Origin: Promerops cafer
Taxonomy: Eukaryota > Chordata > Aves > Passeriformes > Nectariniidae
DNA: 64,000 nt
Reading direction: 5' to 3'
Assembly: GCA_013398275.1 (NCBI GenBank)
Contig: VZSE01015521.1
Span: 919,597-983,596, forward strand
The number at the start of each line of letters is the position of its first letter. Within the stretch, counting starts at the first letter, position 1. Positions 13,001 to 23,100 of this stretch are shown here, piece by piece. Made by a program: the position numbers and the translations under genes. Below the pieces are notes generated by a model that did not search any database, was not told the origin of the DNA, and was given only the letters and a program-made list of their open reading frames with translations.

Positions 13001-16000
13001 CCGGAAAGCAGTGTGAAAATCTTTGACTGTAAAAGGTCACATAGAAAGAGATTTTATGGCTAAAAAATCTGACATTCAGACCTCAGAGGAGCACCAAAAA
13101 TCTATGCCTCTTATCATTTTAGCTCACAACAAAACAATCAGTTAAATATATCTGTACATGCATACATGTCTACACACTCTCAAGTGAACACAAAATCTAA
13201 TGGATATTTCTTCCAGTATGTGTTCTTGTACAGCACACAGAGTATGAGTTCACAATGAGATTCTTCTAAAACCTGGGTCTTTTTAGTCACATAGTTTGGA
13301 GGCATTGTGAAGGGTAAGCATGAACTCAGCAATTTTGCCCTGACAATTGGTCATCCACACTGCTCAGCTCTTAAAATGTTCTCTGTCAAGTCCTCGGTAT
13401 ACCAGCAAGAATTACAAAACAGCAGTAAATAGTTCACTTTTTGTGCTATTGTGCTGTGCATGAGAATGTGTAAAACATCTACTGGTACGTATTCTATACC
13501 TTGTTGATAATCTCTATTTATTTGCAGAAGTAAACACCTCTGTGTTGCCAAACTCTTTTTCTCACCACCTGTTCTCCTACAAACATCCACATTGTTAAAC
13601 TGTCCTATCTTACTGCTGCAAAGGTATCTTTTTTCTCCTGTCAACATGCTGTCCCTGAAATGCAATTCTTTAAATTGAAAAATCTGTCAGTTTAAGAGAA
13701 GGTGACTGCAGAAAAGAGAATTAATAGATTTATTACAGAAAAGAAGGTCAGTGAATATATTAAAACAGATGACAAGACAAGATAAAACAGGCTTCACAGA
13801 AAGTTGATCTTCATTTTATGAAACAAATTCATGCAGATCTTAGCAATAAATATATGCATCACTGATATGAAACTAAATATGCTTTCCTTAACTTCTCTCT
13901 CTCTAAACAAGTGTTCCTGTATATATATATATAAGTTTACTGTTGTATCTCCCATTACATCTCCTTATTCCCTGCCATGAAACACCAGGAGGTGCTACTG
14001 CGTCAGCTATGGTCACACTGCTCCATGCAGCCCATTCCACTTCCACAGCAGCCCCTCTCCCTCTGCTTGCAGGAGCCAGGGAATGCTTTTTCATCTGAGA
14101 GTCTGCTCAGCTCTTGATGGGATAAAGAGTGGGTGGGAGTGCAGAGCTCTTACTGAATCAGGCCCAGCTGTTCTCTCTGCAAAGCACCTGAGCAGATACA
14201 ATTCACGCAGAGTTGCTTCTGTCCTTAGGAAGAAAGGTTCAGCTCTTCATTTTGGCCCCCAACACCCCGGCAAACACCAGCCAGTTTTGGGGTGTTCAAG
14301 ATCTCACTAGCCTAGGATGCATGAGAGGCTCAGCTGCTGTTACAAAACACCTTAGACAAGCAGTGTGGTCATCTCAGTGTTCCTTTCTCAGTAAGTTTCT
14401 GATCACAAAGGGAATGAAACCTGGAGAAATGGGTTGGATCAATTTTATGGCACAACAAGAAGAACAAAGAGCATACATCCAACACATGTAAAATATCACC
14501 TCTATATGAACGCAATACACAGGAAGACAACAAGGAGCTTTAAAGGACTGTAACAGTCCCTATAATGATGAGCAAAGAGAGAAGAAATGCTCCAGAACTC
14601 TCTTCTTGCTATACCCAATCAATGCCACGCACTTACGCCAGTCAGAAGAGATCAGCTTTTTGATGTCATGCACTCCATTTTTCTTTTTTGCAATTTAACA
14701 AACACATCCACAGTATTATCAAACTACATAGCTAACATGAATATGTAATGTAATATGTGCATGTTCTGTACTTCAGTCTTCCCACATGATAAGGGGACTG
14801 GTAATGCAGCACCAAGTCAGAATAAACTTAGACCCAAAACCAGCATGTGATATTTGATAAAAGTTGTTATGTTAACTACAGGCATTACTGGACCTTTATT
14901 TTCTTTGGGGTTGGCAGCCTCTCAGGCTGTGTGGCATCCAAGCCAATGCTGCCATCCAAAAGATGTAGTAAGAGATACTTTCTGTTTGTCATCTAGGAAA
15001 AGCTTTTGGGTAGCACCTCAGAATTACCATGGATTTGCTGTTCACATCTTGCCAATACCTCCCACATATCCAAGGATGGATTCCCTCACACCCCCTCTGC
15101 ACAGTGCCCCTGTGAGACTTCAGTTTTGTTGACAGACAGCGGCTGCTGACAGTCCCAATGAAGCAGTACAGTCAGCTGGAGATGGCATGGTTATGTTTCT
15201 AGCATATTCTTTCTAAAATATCACTGAATTGTCTGTTTCCCTCTTTTTACTAAGATACCTGCTGGGGGCGTCTGCTCTGGCTGCTTGCAGACACTGAGGA
15301 ACTATGAATACAGAAGCTTAATGTGAAGCACTCTCTTACTTCAGAAGATATTTACCATAGCAAGGAGTGTAGTGGCTTTTGACTGAAGCAAAGTACAAGT
15401 TGCGAGTTGCAAACATGGGAGTATTCTTTGGTAGAACAATTGCACTGCTGTGCAGTTAGCTCAGGCACTTTTATCAGGGACTGCAGAAAACCGTGTGGAT
15501 ATTTGTCATTGTACACCCAACAAAAGGTTCATTCCTTACCCTGACCAGGGAGATGTTTGCATTGACAAACCTGACTGACATTATTTTTAATGATATTCAG
15601 TACATCAAGATTTTCCACTGAACTCTCCCTGCATCATCAGTCATTAAAAACAGCTCTCAAGGGGGATTTTATCTTCCCTATGTCAGCTTCAAAGACATAG
15701 ATCCCATTGCTCCTCAAAGCCATTGCTCCATCTTCTACCCTGTCAGCAGAGTACTCACTGAAAAGGGCTCTAGACAACCCTCTTTCTGGCTACCAGCACT
15801 TGCTATGAAGTGATTCTCTAGCACTGGACGCTCTGCCCTGTTTTGGTGCCTTCTTCTTTGTAATGTAATTTTTGTATCTTCTATAAGGAATCATTCTTGT
15901 TATAAAAAGTGTTCAACAAGAATTCAGTGTACATCACATCACTGTACTGAATCACACCAGCACAAATTTTGTCTTTGCCATTGATCATTGTGCAAGATCT

Positions 16001-17104
16001 TGAAGTTCTTTGTCCCTATACTCCAGGATCCATCTACCAGGAAAACGATGTCTGTCATGGAAGCTTTCCTGCTGACTGAAGAAATATGTTGTAAATTTCC
16101 TCTTTCCCTAAACGTTGTATAACCTAATAGAAAAGTAATTTTGAATCCTAATTGCTTTTCAGAATCCAAGAGCTATTGGGCCTTTGCAGAAAAACCCTTC
16201 CATCCATTCTGCTAAACTGTCATCACCCACTAGTTCCTTCTTTTCCCCGTTTATCATACGGAGGGTCAGAAGATACATCCTTCTGCAACACCATTCATAG
16301 GAAAAGGATGCTGAAAATCCACAACACAATTTCCATTTCTGCTTAAAACTTATCTGTAGTAAATGCATATTAAACACTTCCGTATGTGAAACAAAACCAT
16401 TGGAATGTGTTGGCCTGCTCTCAAGAAAGCAAAGGAAAAGTTAGTCATGCACTTTGAGCTCCATTCTGCATGCATACATTATTAATTAATATTTCTTTTC
16501 TGAGGGGAAAGAAAATTAGTTCACACCAACCTAAAGAGTACTAAGCACATTTCTTTGTAGTAGGTATTAAACTCATGTGTTTCCACAAATTCCAGAAGCA
16601 TATAACACTAGCAGAGCATGGATGGAACAGTTATTATTTCCTCAAATCTACAGTCATGCAGAAAATATCCTGCAACTGGGCAGAACACTTCTCAAACAGA
16701 TCTTCCAGAAGACCTGACTACCAAAATGGAACTGCTAAATACTGAAACTTATCTTGCTTTTGGCAGTCTTACAATTGTAAGATTTTTACATTGCTTTTTC
16801 AAATATGAAACCTCAGCATGCATGAACAAACCAAAAATTTAATGAGCTGTTGCATTAATTTTTGCATTTTTTAGGAAAACTCTCCTATTGTGGTTTTAAG
16901 TGTCATAAAAACAAACCACATTATCCCGAATTATAATTCATAGTTAGAAAAATTTTTCTTCAATTCTTCATCTCTCTCTGACATTGGGTATAAATGTAAA
17001 AAAGCAACTTTGAAGAGTCATTTCTTTAGTATATTACCAGACTCCTCTGCCTCTGTAGAGAAGGTGAAAACATAGAGAAGAAGAAGTGGTTTCCAGGCAT
17101 CCAT
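968..17104 (-). CDS. COL6A4: Type VI collagen alpha chain, COL6A4-like; 5' part of gene, possibly decaying
   Basis: Fourteen exons can be read on the minus strand: a signal-peptide exon, one broken vWA exon, an intact vWA domain over four exons, a Cys-rich exon starting the triple helix, and seven Gly-X-Y exons. Collagen VI chains are secreted and form beaded microfibrils in the extracellular matrix; their vWA domains bind partners. Members of the alpha4/5/6 class usually have seven vWA domains before the helix; here only two places remain and the first is dead. From 11962 to 968 all exons are open, with consistent splice phases. COL6A4 rather than COL6A5 or COL6A6 is inferred from the position beside CAPN7, because human COL6A4P1 lies near CAPN7 on 3p. 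The rest of the helix and the C-terminal vWA domains lie outside the window. Whether a functional product is made cannot be told from sequence. Confidence 0.8.
1785..1841 (+). mobile_element. CR1 LINE 3' tail fragment
   Basis: Ends in the ATTCTATGATTCTATGA octamer repeat that closes avian CR1 elements, preceded by the typical AAGGTCCCTTTCAGCCCAA stretch. It lies in a COL6A4 intron. Confidence 0.85.
2113..2175 (-). CDS. COL6A4: COL6A4-like triple-helix exon (63 bases)
   Basis: Seven triplets starting GRKGPRGEPGEQGESG and ending LRGDH, between a TTTAG acceptor and a strong GTAAGT donor. It contains RGE and RGD-type tripeptides; RGD sites in collagen VI helices can bind integrins, but that is only a family-level expectation here. 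Confidence 0.85.
2408..2461 (-). CDS. COL6A4: COL6A4-like triple-helix exon (54 bases)
   Basis: Six triplets, GERGFPGPSGEKGSRGKW, after a TCTAG acceptor. The donor GTGAAG is weak, but it gives exactly 54 bases and keeps phase 0. A tryptophan in the Y position of the last triplet is unusual for a collagen helix. Confidence 0.75.
2699..2743 (-). CDS. COL6A4: COL6A4-like triple-helix exon (45 bases)
   Basis: Five triplets, GEHGESGFDGTDGEQ, between a CTACAG acceptor and a GTAAAC donor. The frame is intact and the length is a multiple of 9. Confidence 0.8.
2744..5054. other. COL6A4-like intron, 2.3 kb
   Basis: AT-rich, with no additional Gly-X-Y exon and no clear repeat family seen. Confidence 0.5.
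5055..5081 (-). CDS. COL6A4: COL6A4-like triple-helix exon (27 bases)
   Basis: A very small exon of three triplets, GARGYRGSQ, between a TTTCAG acceptor and a GTATGT donor. Exons of 27 bases are normal in collagen VI helix regions. Confidence 0.8.
5546..5617 (-). CDS. COL6A4: COL6A4-like triple-helix exon (72 bases) with GC donor
   Basis: Eight Gly-X-Y triplets starting GERGPAGFNGSQGDRG, then a Cys in CPG, ending VRGHK. The acceptor is TTTCTTAG. The donor reads AAG then GCAAGT, a GC-AG intron; a GT 6 bases further on would break the Gly-X-Y frame length, so the GC donor is preferred. A cysteine inside the helix is notable, since such residues can stabilise dimers or tetramers in collagen VI. 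Confidence 0.75.
5840..6355 (+). mobile_element. Probable solo LTR of an avian endogenous retrovirus
   Basis: The right half has LTR layout: a GC-richer block with GGCTGGGTGCCAAGCACCCGG, a TATTAAA poly(A)-type signal near 6307, a T-rich stretch, and a TCACA end at 6355. It resembles LTRs common in songbird genomes (from memory of the families, no search run). The left border near 5840 is a guess. No internal retroviral genes are present. It sits in a COL6A4 intron. Confidence 0.55.
6686..6739 (-). CDS. COL6A4: COL6A4-like triple-helix exon (54 bases)
   Basis: A 54-base collagen exon with six Gly-X-Y triplets, GSTGYRGSPGHPGEEGGI, between TTTTTCAG and GTAAG. The length is a multiple of 9, as usual for fibril-type and type VI helix exons, and the frame is intact. 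Confidence 0.85.
6740..8091. other. COL6A4-like intron, 1.35 kb
   Basis: AT-rich; no exon, RNA gene or clear repeat recognised. Confidence 0.5.
8092..8184 (-). CDS. COL6A4: COL6A4-like exon: Cys-rich link and start of triple helix
   Basis: A 93-base phase-0 exon encoding 31 residues. It opens DTVAERKCCKVICKCLGE, with four cysteines in a short stretch, then enters Gly-X-Y repeats (GENGDHGVRGNPGRK). Cysteines just before the helix are typical of collagen VI chains and serve in disulfide assembly. The donor is GTAGGA. Confidence 0.85.
8278..8423 (-). CDS. COL6A4: COL6A4-like exon: end of vWA domain
   Basis: A 146-base exon (phase 1 in, phase 0 out) beginning GLDALLLVGLDN and running through WEIEFGRGFGYNEPLNVGF to ADIANILQRNL. 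This matches the last strand and helix of the vWA domain that precedes the collagen helix in collagen VI alpha4-6. The donor is a strong GTAAGT; the acceptor is AAG rather than CAG. Confidence 0.75.
9007..9085 (-). CDS. COL6A4: COL6A4-like exon: vWA domain, third part
   Basis: A 79-base exon (phase 0 in, phase 1 out) encoding VLLVFSDGLDDSLEDLKKAA and a short tail. The VFSDG strand carries the conserved metal-site Asp-Gly of vWA domains. The acceptor is a CAG and the donor GTATTA. The frame is intact. Confidence 0.8.
9086..10852. other. COL6A4-like intron, 1.8 kb
   Basis: No vWA or collagen coding pattern on the minus strand. Two overlapping short frames at 10310-10551 on opposite strands have no domain and are judged spurious. 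Confidence 0.5.
10853..10903 (-). CDS. COL6A4: COL6A4-like exon: vWA domain, second part
   Basis: A 51-base exon between a CTTACAG acceptor and a GTAAGA donor, phase 0 at both ends. It encodes ITESEDFLKCLNRERDD, continuing the vWA fold between the first exon and the strand with the second metal-site Asp. The small exon and matching phases are the main support. Confidence 0.65.
11236..11275. repeat. Four imperfect copies of a 10-base unit
   Basis: Reads ATCAGGTTAT, ATCAAGTTAT, ATCAGGTTAC, ATCAGGT in register, with period 10. The reverse complement of the unit (GATATAACCT) also occurs twice in tandem at 53557-53577 in a CAPN7 intron. Confidence 0.8.
11318..11500 (+). mobile_element. CR1 LINE 3' fragment
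   Basis: Contains the CR1 phrases GCACAGGTTGCCTGGAG, a GACAGCCTGCTCTAGGTGACC segment, and ends ATCATTCTGTGATTCTGT, the degenerate octamer tail. It lies in a COL6A4 intron. Confidence 0.8.
11619..11962 (-). CDS. COL6A4: COL6A4-like exon: first part of intact vWA domain before the triple helix
   Basis: A TTTTTTTTTCAG acceptor precedes the exon and GTAACT follows it; 344 bases, entering in phase 1 and leaving in phase 0. It encodes (E)CNIDLSVAIDIS..., with an intact DxSxS metal-site motif (DISRS), then a long open stretch ending FFNVTSAKVK. The leading Cys and the following strand-helix pattern match the vWA domain next to the collagen helix in collagen VI. There are no stops or frameshifts, unlike the upstream exon. 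Confidence 0.8.
11963..15539. other. Long intron where further N-terminal vWA exons would be expected
   Basis: In COL6A4/5/6 genes the array of single-exon vWA domains lies between the signal exon and the helix. I scanned this stretch on the minus strand for vWA signatures (DIVFLVDGS, GVVQYS, GGTxTG) and found none. It holds AT-rich DNA, a TA run at 13919-13933 and a possible CTCF-type motif at 12981-12993. Confidence 0.5.
12981..12993 (+). promoter_or_regulatory. Possible CTCF-binding motif
   Basis: CCCCTAGAGGGCA matches the CTCF core CCASYAGRKGGCA at all but one position, and is preceded by CTG, which also occurs in the extended motif. A single motif match is weak evidence; binding is not shown. 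Confidence 0.35.
15540..16075 (-). pseudogene. COL6A4: Decayed N-terminal vWA exon of COL6A4-like gene
   Basis: Acceptor at 16076-16078 and donor at 15534-15539 are intact and both phase 1. The exon opens as a vWA domain (TDIVFLVDGSWSIG, with the DxSxS metal-site motif), but a frameshift and deletion near 15977-15988 lead to TGA at 15939-15941. Other frames carry the continuation: GKDKICAGVIQYSDVMYTEF, followed by TAG at 15881-15883; then IQKLHYKEEGTKTGQS; then VLENHFIASAGSQKEG; then DRVEDGAMALRSNGIYVF. The strand that normally carries the second metal-site Asp is missing or scrambled. At 536 bases it is shorter than the roughly 560-600 usual for such exons. This is a relic; it cannot encode a full vWA domain. 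Confidence 0.85.
16076..17037. other. First intron of COL6A4-like gene
   Basis: Between the signal exon and the decayed vWA exon; no coding pattern or repeat recognised. Confidence 0.5.
17038..17104 (-). CDS. COL6A4: COL6A4-like exon with start codon and signal peptide
   Basis: The ATG lies at 17104-17102 and opens MDAWKPLLLLYVFTFSTEAEES: a short charged start, a hydrophobic Leu-rich core and a small-residue cleavage region, as expected for a secreted collagen chain. The exon ends at a GTAATA donor after the first base of a codon (phase 1). That phase fits both the damaged vWA exon at 16075 and the intact vWA exon at 11962. No in-frame upstream ATG was seen. The 5' untranslated part and promoter were not identified. 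Confidence 0.75.
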
Positions 17105-20100
17105 TTTGACAACCTTCCTAGGGAAAAAAAATCAAAGCAAAAGATATAAGAAATGCAGAGCCTAATTCCCTAAAACAGAGACTTTCAATTGTGCAGGAAC
17201 AGGGTAAGTGCATTTTATTAACAACATACAGGCCTTCTAGATGTATGCAATTTAACATAGCACTTTCAATTCATAATTTTTTCCCCTTAGTTTTTAACAT
17301 ACAGACTTTGAATACAGAGCTGTAGCTGATGTACAGTATATAACCAAAATGAACTCTTCAATGCTTTGCTCTCACAATCATGCTTTGTTCTGATTCACAC
17401 AGCTATATTTACCACGATCTAAAATTCAACTTAAAGCAAGCTATTCACAGTGTAAGATTAATGGGAGTTATGCCTTTAAGATTCCCTTCTAGCCTTGAAA
17501 TTTCCCACCCCCACATCAATTTAAAGGAAAGCTTGGTGGTGTTATCTATATATAATACACATAGGTAAGAACAAGCATTCATTTACAAATGAAATACACC
17601 AGTGGGCCAGTAATAAAGACACTTGTCATAGAAAAATGGAAATACAGTATAAAAATTTCCCAAAAGCCAAAACTCAGTGCTGTGGATAATGGGAATGAAA
17701 ATCTCTCAGAAAGTACAAAATTAAGGCATGTTGAGCTTAAGCACACTAAACAAATGAGAACACAACAGTTTTGAATAGCTTTCTATTCTAGGACACAAGC
17801 ACACTTGATTCTGCCTTTAACAACTCATTACACTGTTTATTCTGTATCTTGGATCTGCAAAGACAACTTAGTAGAAAGGTTACAGCTGGTCTAACATTAT
17901 AGCACAGGGTTCAGTCCAGGTTCTTAGGGTAACAGCATGTAATATTACCCTAGGTCTTGTATATAACAAAAGGCAATGAACAGAAATTATCAGATTGATT
18001 CTATATTCTAACCTCAGGCAAGAGCAAAACTTCATTTCCAAGTATCGCCACACCAAGCTGCACTGAAGCTCTTGAAGAGTTCTCTGGAACCTTTGGGAGA
18101 AAAGCACCACATTTACTGGATTTCAAGACATGTATCAGATACAGGCACTTTTCACTTTTATTACAACTGCAGTAACACAGAAATTCCAGCTGCAACTGTG
18201 GTCCCTACACAACCAAAGAGGTTTCTAGGTATTACGTAGTCCTCAACAACAACAGAAAGCAATGCTGGGGTTGGTGCACTGAGGAAACCTCATTCATGCC
18301 TCTGCACATCACAATTTTCTTTAATAAGTATTACTAGCATAAAGGAAACTGTTTTGCAACTGTTTTACATGCCATCTTCACAATTAAATTTTGTCTTGGA
18401 TTTAATTAATTTTTCTGCATATATTCCTGTGAGTTAATGAATCTCTTAAGAGTTCCCCTTGATCACTTTGACAGAGATTTAATCCTGTTATCTATTTTCA
18501 CTACTACACCTAATTATATGAGCCTCTTTTTTAGATGTTAATAAGCTAAAACTTTATAGTGAGAGACAACTAAATATTTTAATGGTAGCTCCAAAAAATA
18601 ATAATGATTACTAATTTTCATTATTGTGTTACACAGTTCCTGCTTTGATAGCACAGTTATTATGCCAGAGCAGCATTAATATCTTGAACTTTCTTGTTTG
18701 AATAAATTCCACACAGATCCACAGACCCAGCTAGACATGTATGTATTCAAGGGCAGATAAGTAAATTGCTGCCAGTATTTCCAAAGCCTCCAATTAGTGT
18801 TTTGCTCTAGAAATTTCCATGACTATGAGTACGTGAAAAACTGAAGAGCACCAAGTAGCAGCAAACTTCCAAGGTATATGTGGCTGCTCACACTCAGATG
18901 AGTAAAATACAGTTGGTGTTTTAGCAAGGGGCTAGACTTTCCTCAATTACGTAAATATTCAGATATCATACCAAAATCTAGCTCTTACTGTTATAATATA
19001 CAAAATAATCTGTCACTGTTTAGCTATGCAACTATTTCCAAGCCTCCTAACAGCTGTGCTCTCTATTTGCCTCCTTTAGCTTCTTTCAGACCCACGACTC
19101 AAGAATGTTCCCTGCTCTTCAGGTCAGATACCCTAGACCTGAAAAATCTCTCCCACTCTTCCTAAACAGGGAGTGCGGATGGGAACCTAATTACCACTTG
19201 CTTTGCTTTGCCCTTAATTAGTCTCTACTGACATCAGGCAGCTTATTTAAATGCACAGAAACTCTGCAATTTAGAAACATGTGCAGACTCATTTTCCTAC
19301 TTGTACTATTTATTTTGCCTTATCTTCACATACAAAATTCTAATCATGCACTACAAGCTGCATTGATAGACGTGATGTAGGCCTTCTATGTGTTTTCTTC
19401 ATTACATACTAATGCAAAATGAGAAGTGATTTAATGGAAAATTCACATCATACAGCTCATAGGTACTATGGATCAAAGCCTAAATAAACTTTCTCAGAAA
19501 CATGCAGTGCTACAGAGCATTACACTATCAATATCTTAATTTTAAAATTTATTTGAATGTAAAATAGTATATACAAGGTCTTAGCATAAGGTACTTATAT
19601 ATGCATATCTGTAGTTGCTTATATAAACATATATATAAGCATAATTACGCAAGATGCTAAGGCAGCAATTCTCCAAAATCTAAGACATCCTTCCACTTTA
19701 ATTCTATTTTAGGAGACAAGAGTTGAAAATTATTGAAAGTCCTTAGAAAACAGTATAAAATAATACATATTTTAAGCTCATTTTACTGCCAGCATTTTTA
19801 CTTATTTGTTCCCAGAGATACACCAATATGTATATAAACCTCAAAGGAAGAAAAAATCAACAGTACTCCTCAATTCATTAAATGCTTCGCAAAGAATACT
19901 TGCCAGTATATTTTGTTTTTCTTTTTTAACCAACTAATGTCCCAATCTTATCTTCAGCTGCTTCAGTGTTTTAGGCAGGTTAAAAAGTCATTCTGTACAT
20001 TCTTGCTGCCACGGCAAAATGCACTCTCAAATGATAATATGCTTCTTAAGCACACTGTCAAAAGCATGAAGATCTTGAAGGAACATCTCTTTTTCACCTA

Positions 20101-23100
20101 TGATTTATAAGCATCTTGCATACAAGATCTCCCTGCACAACTGACTGAGGCTATTTTCCCTCTTGTGTTGGTATATACTAACAGAAGGAACACAATTTTT
20201 CTTGTCTCAACTTAAAATCCCATCTCTACCAGTGCAAATAAATATGATCACATAGTTTTCTCCTACCTACTGAAGTACTCCAGTTAGATTATTTCAACTT
20301 CTACATGCTGATTGCATTCCTTCTGAAGTCTTTGAAATAAGATCAAGTCCTGGAATACAGTAGAGAGAAAGCTTCAAGTTACATGCCCCACTTAGTTATT
20401 CCTTTTCTCTACCATCCCCTTTTCTGTCACTAAAACAAATTTAAAGCCTGGTTTTCAACTGTGGAATTTCCTGGTTTCACCAAACAGTAAAACAGGAGGA
20501 GTCCATCCCACCCTCCCACCTTACCACTCTCCTCATATATCCATGTGTTCAACTTTAAACACTGAGAAATCATCGTACCAGAAGAAAGATAAATGTTGCT
20601 GTAAAAATAATGCAAAATACTTTCTAGGTGTCAGCTCTTTATGTAAAGGAAAAAATATTTTTTTGTTATCTCCTCTCTACAGGCACATATTTTTCTCCTA
20701 CAATTACATTATCTTTTTGTTAGTGCTGAAATGTCTCAGGAAGAAAGTTGCTGCTTTACTCATTGCAGGTTTCCCAGAGAAAAAGGAGTTTCCTAATGAT
20801 TCCAGGTATAATCACAGGACCAGGCACAGATTCAAGCAAGGAGACCCTGGGTGACTTACCTGACTTAAGAAGTCAGTGTGAACAACATGAGGTTCAATAT
20901 GTTTCAAGGGCCGGTTTTGTTTAGAAGGGCATGCAGACACAGTTGGAAAGGACGTGGCCACCAGGACAGGAACACCCCCACAGACAGACGTAAGTACAGA
21001 CAAGCACACAACAAGCCCATGAGGAGTCTACACCCAGTCTTACAAGGAAAAACTGACTGACACTAAAAATCAGTTTCATTTACTGTTCAAATCAGTGTCT
21101 GCCTGTCTGTGAGCAAATGGGATGGATGCTTACTTGCTGACTTCATTTTAAAGAATGAAGAGACATAATGATTTTCCATTTCAGTATTTGGTACACCTTT
21201 TATAAGTCTATTGCCTATTTTCCATTTCTGATTAAAGCTTAGTAATTAGCACGTTATGATCCTGTAAGTAAACATTCCTTATCATTCATACTTCTACCTT
21301 CCTGATGGTTTAAATAGAACAAATTGCAATAAGTACACATTAACAAAATTTTATAAAGAGACCCTGGTATCCTGACGAACAGGATAAACATTTCTTAACC
21401 TATCATGAAATTAAAAATAAAATTACAGTTTCTCTCTTCAGTCCAGAAGATCTCTCAAAAACTAATCTTCTGTCAGAGAGCCCAACTATTTATGACATCT
21501 CCATACCTGAAGTAACCATACCCTTTTAGTGTCCCCTGAAGTCAAATGTGTTGAATGTATCAAGTACACATGTATAGTCCCTTAGGATCAGGACAATTCC
21601 CTCAGAAGTCCTGAGCATCCTCTAAAAAAACTTTCTCTATTTTACCCACCTGCCCTCAGCACGAGCAACCTGCAACTCCCATAATGCATGTTAGTGAAAC
21701 AAGTAGAGCTGTCCTTGCTGCCTGCCAGGTGTCAGAAGTAAAAATTGTGTAAGACTCAGATAAAAAATTTTCTGACATTGCTAGGTTGCCTGCCCCAACT
21801 CCCAGTTGGGGAGTTTGCTTTAGGGAAATCTTCACTGAAAAGTCTGTGTTTTTTCCTCATAAAGCTATTTTTGAACACAGAATAAAATAAACATATGGCT
21901 GAAAACCTCATTAGTTGAAAATTAAATCTAACCAGAATACTTACATCTACCTAAGACCACAGTTATCTATTCTGAGAGCCTGATAGGCTTTCACTTCTTC
22001 ACTTTGCACACTCTGTAATTAGCTATTCACTAATCACACGCTAATTTAAACTGCTATACTCAGCTGAAATTAATTAAAGCTTGCCTCTAAGTGTATGAAT
22101 TCAACTAGACTATCACAGGTTGTCATTAAAATATGAACATAACTATGCACATTACTACGGCTTTAGACTTTACTCCTGTTTTAGTTTCCTCAAGAAAGAA
22201 GTCAAGCTGAAGGTTACATTTCACCTTTCATCTCTGATGGGGGAAAGAATTTTAAAACCAAACCCAGTAAATGGAGCTGTGAAACTTAAGAGTCTTTAAA
22301 CCTTGTTAAATGAGTTCTTACCTCGCAATGACTCATTTTGACCCAGAACTAGGGTCAAACTCCTAAACACTCTGTTCTTTGGCCTCAATAAAAGAAGAAC
22401 AGAAGCGGACCTCATACGACAATTTGGGACTGTAACCAATAACCTGTATATATGTATTTCACAGTAAGGTGAATATATCTCCTACTATGGGATTTGTTAA
22501 AAAGGGTAAAGGAGGCCAAAAGAGCTCCTTTGTATGGAGGAGTAGTTTTTCCACATCAGAAAGTTCTTATGGAACTAGAGATGCATTTGTCATTGTTCCT
22601 CTCTCTCTTTCCTATCTGTTCTGGCCTTAGACTTACTTTGCTGTCGTATCATGTCAGTATCAAAGAAATATCGTGGCAGTGCCACAGTTCAAGTTTGTTT
22701 ACATATAGAAAAGAGTATAAAAGCGATCAATAAAAAGCATCAAAGCAGGAAACCAAAACCATTTCACAGACCTTGTAAAATGGGCCAGCTAAACCTGGAG
22801 GATGATACAAGTAATTTTTCATATCCTTGCCAGTCCCTTTGACTGGAAAGTAGACAAATGTCAACAGCATAAAGGCTAAACCTTACGCACATGTGCTTCA
22901 CTGAGTCATTTAGTAAAGGATATTAAGTGAACTAAACACAAACATTTCATTCATGAAAGAAGCTTCTCAAAGCCAAAAGTTCTTAAGAAAACCAGCAGAT
23001 GTGACTCTCCTACTTCCAGGAATATTGAGTGGGAAAGCATCCTATCCACAGGAGAAAGTACTCAAACTCATCTGGAACAAATTAATTTTATAAAAAGTCT

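Noticed and set aside
20812..21060. Possible upstream exon or retrocopy in a GC-richer patch
   Set aside because: Frames on both strands are short, and no homology or poly(A) structure was recognisable by eye.
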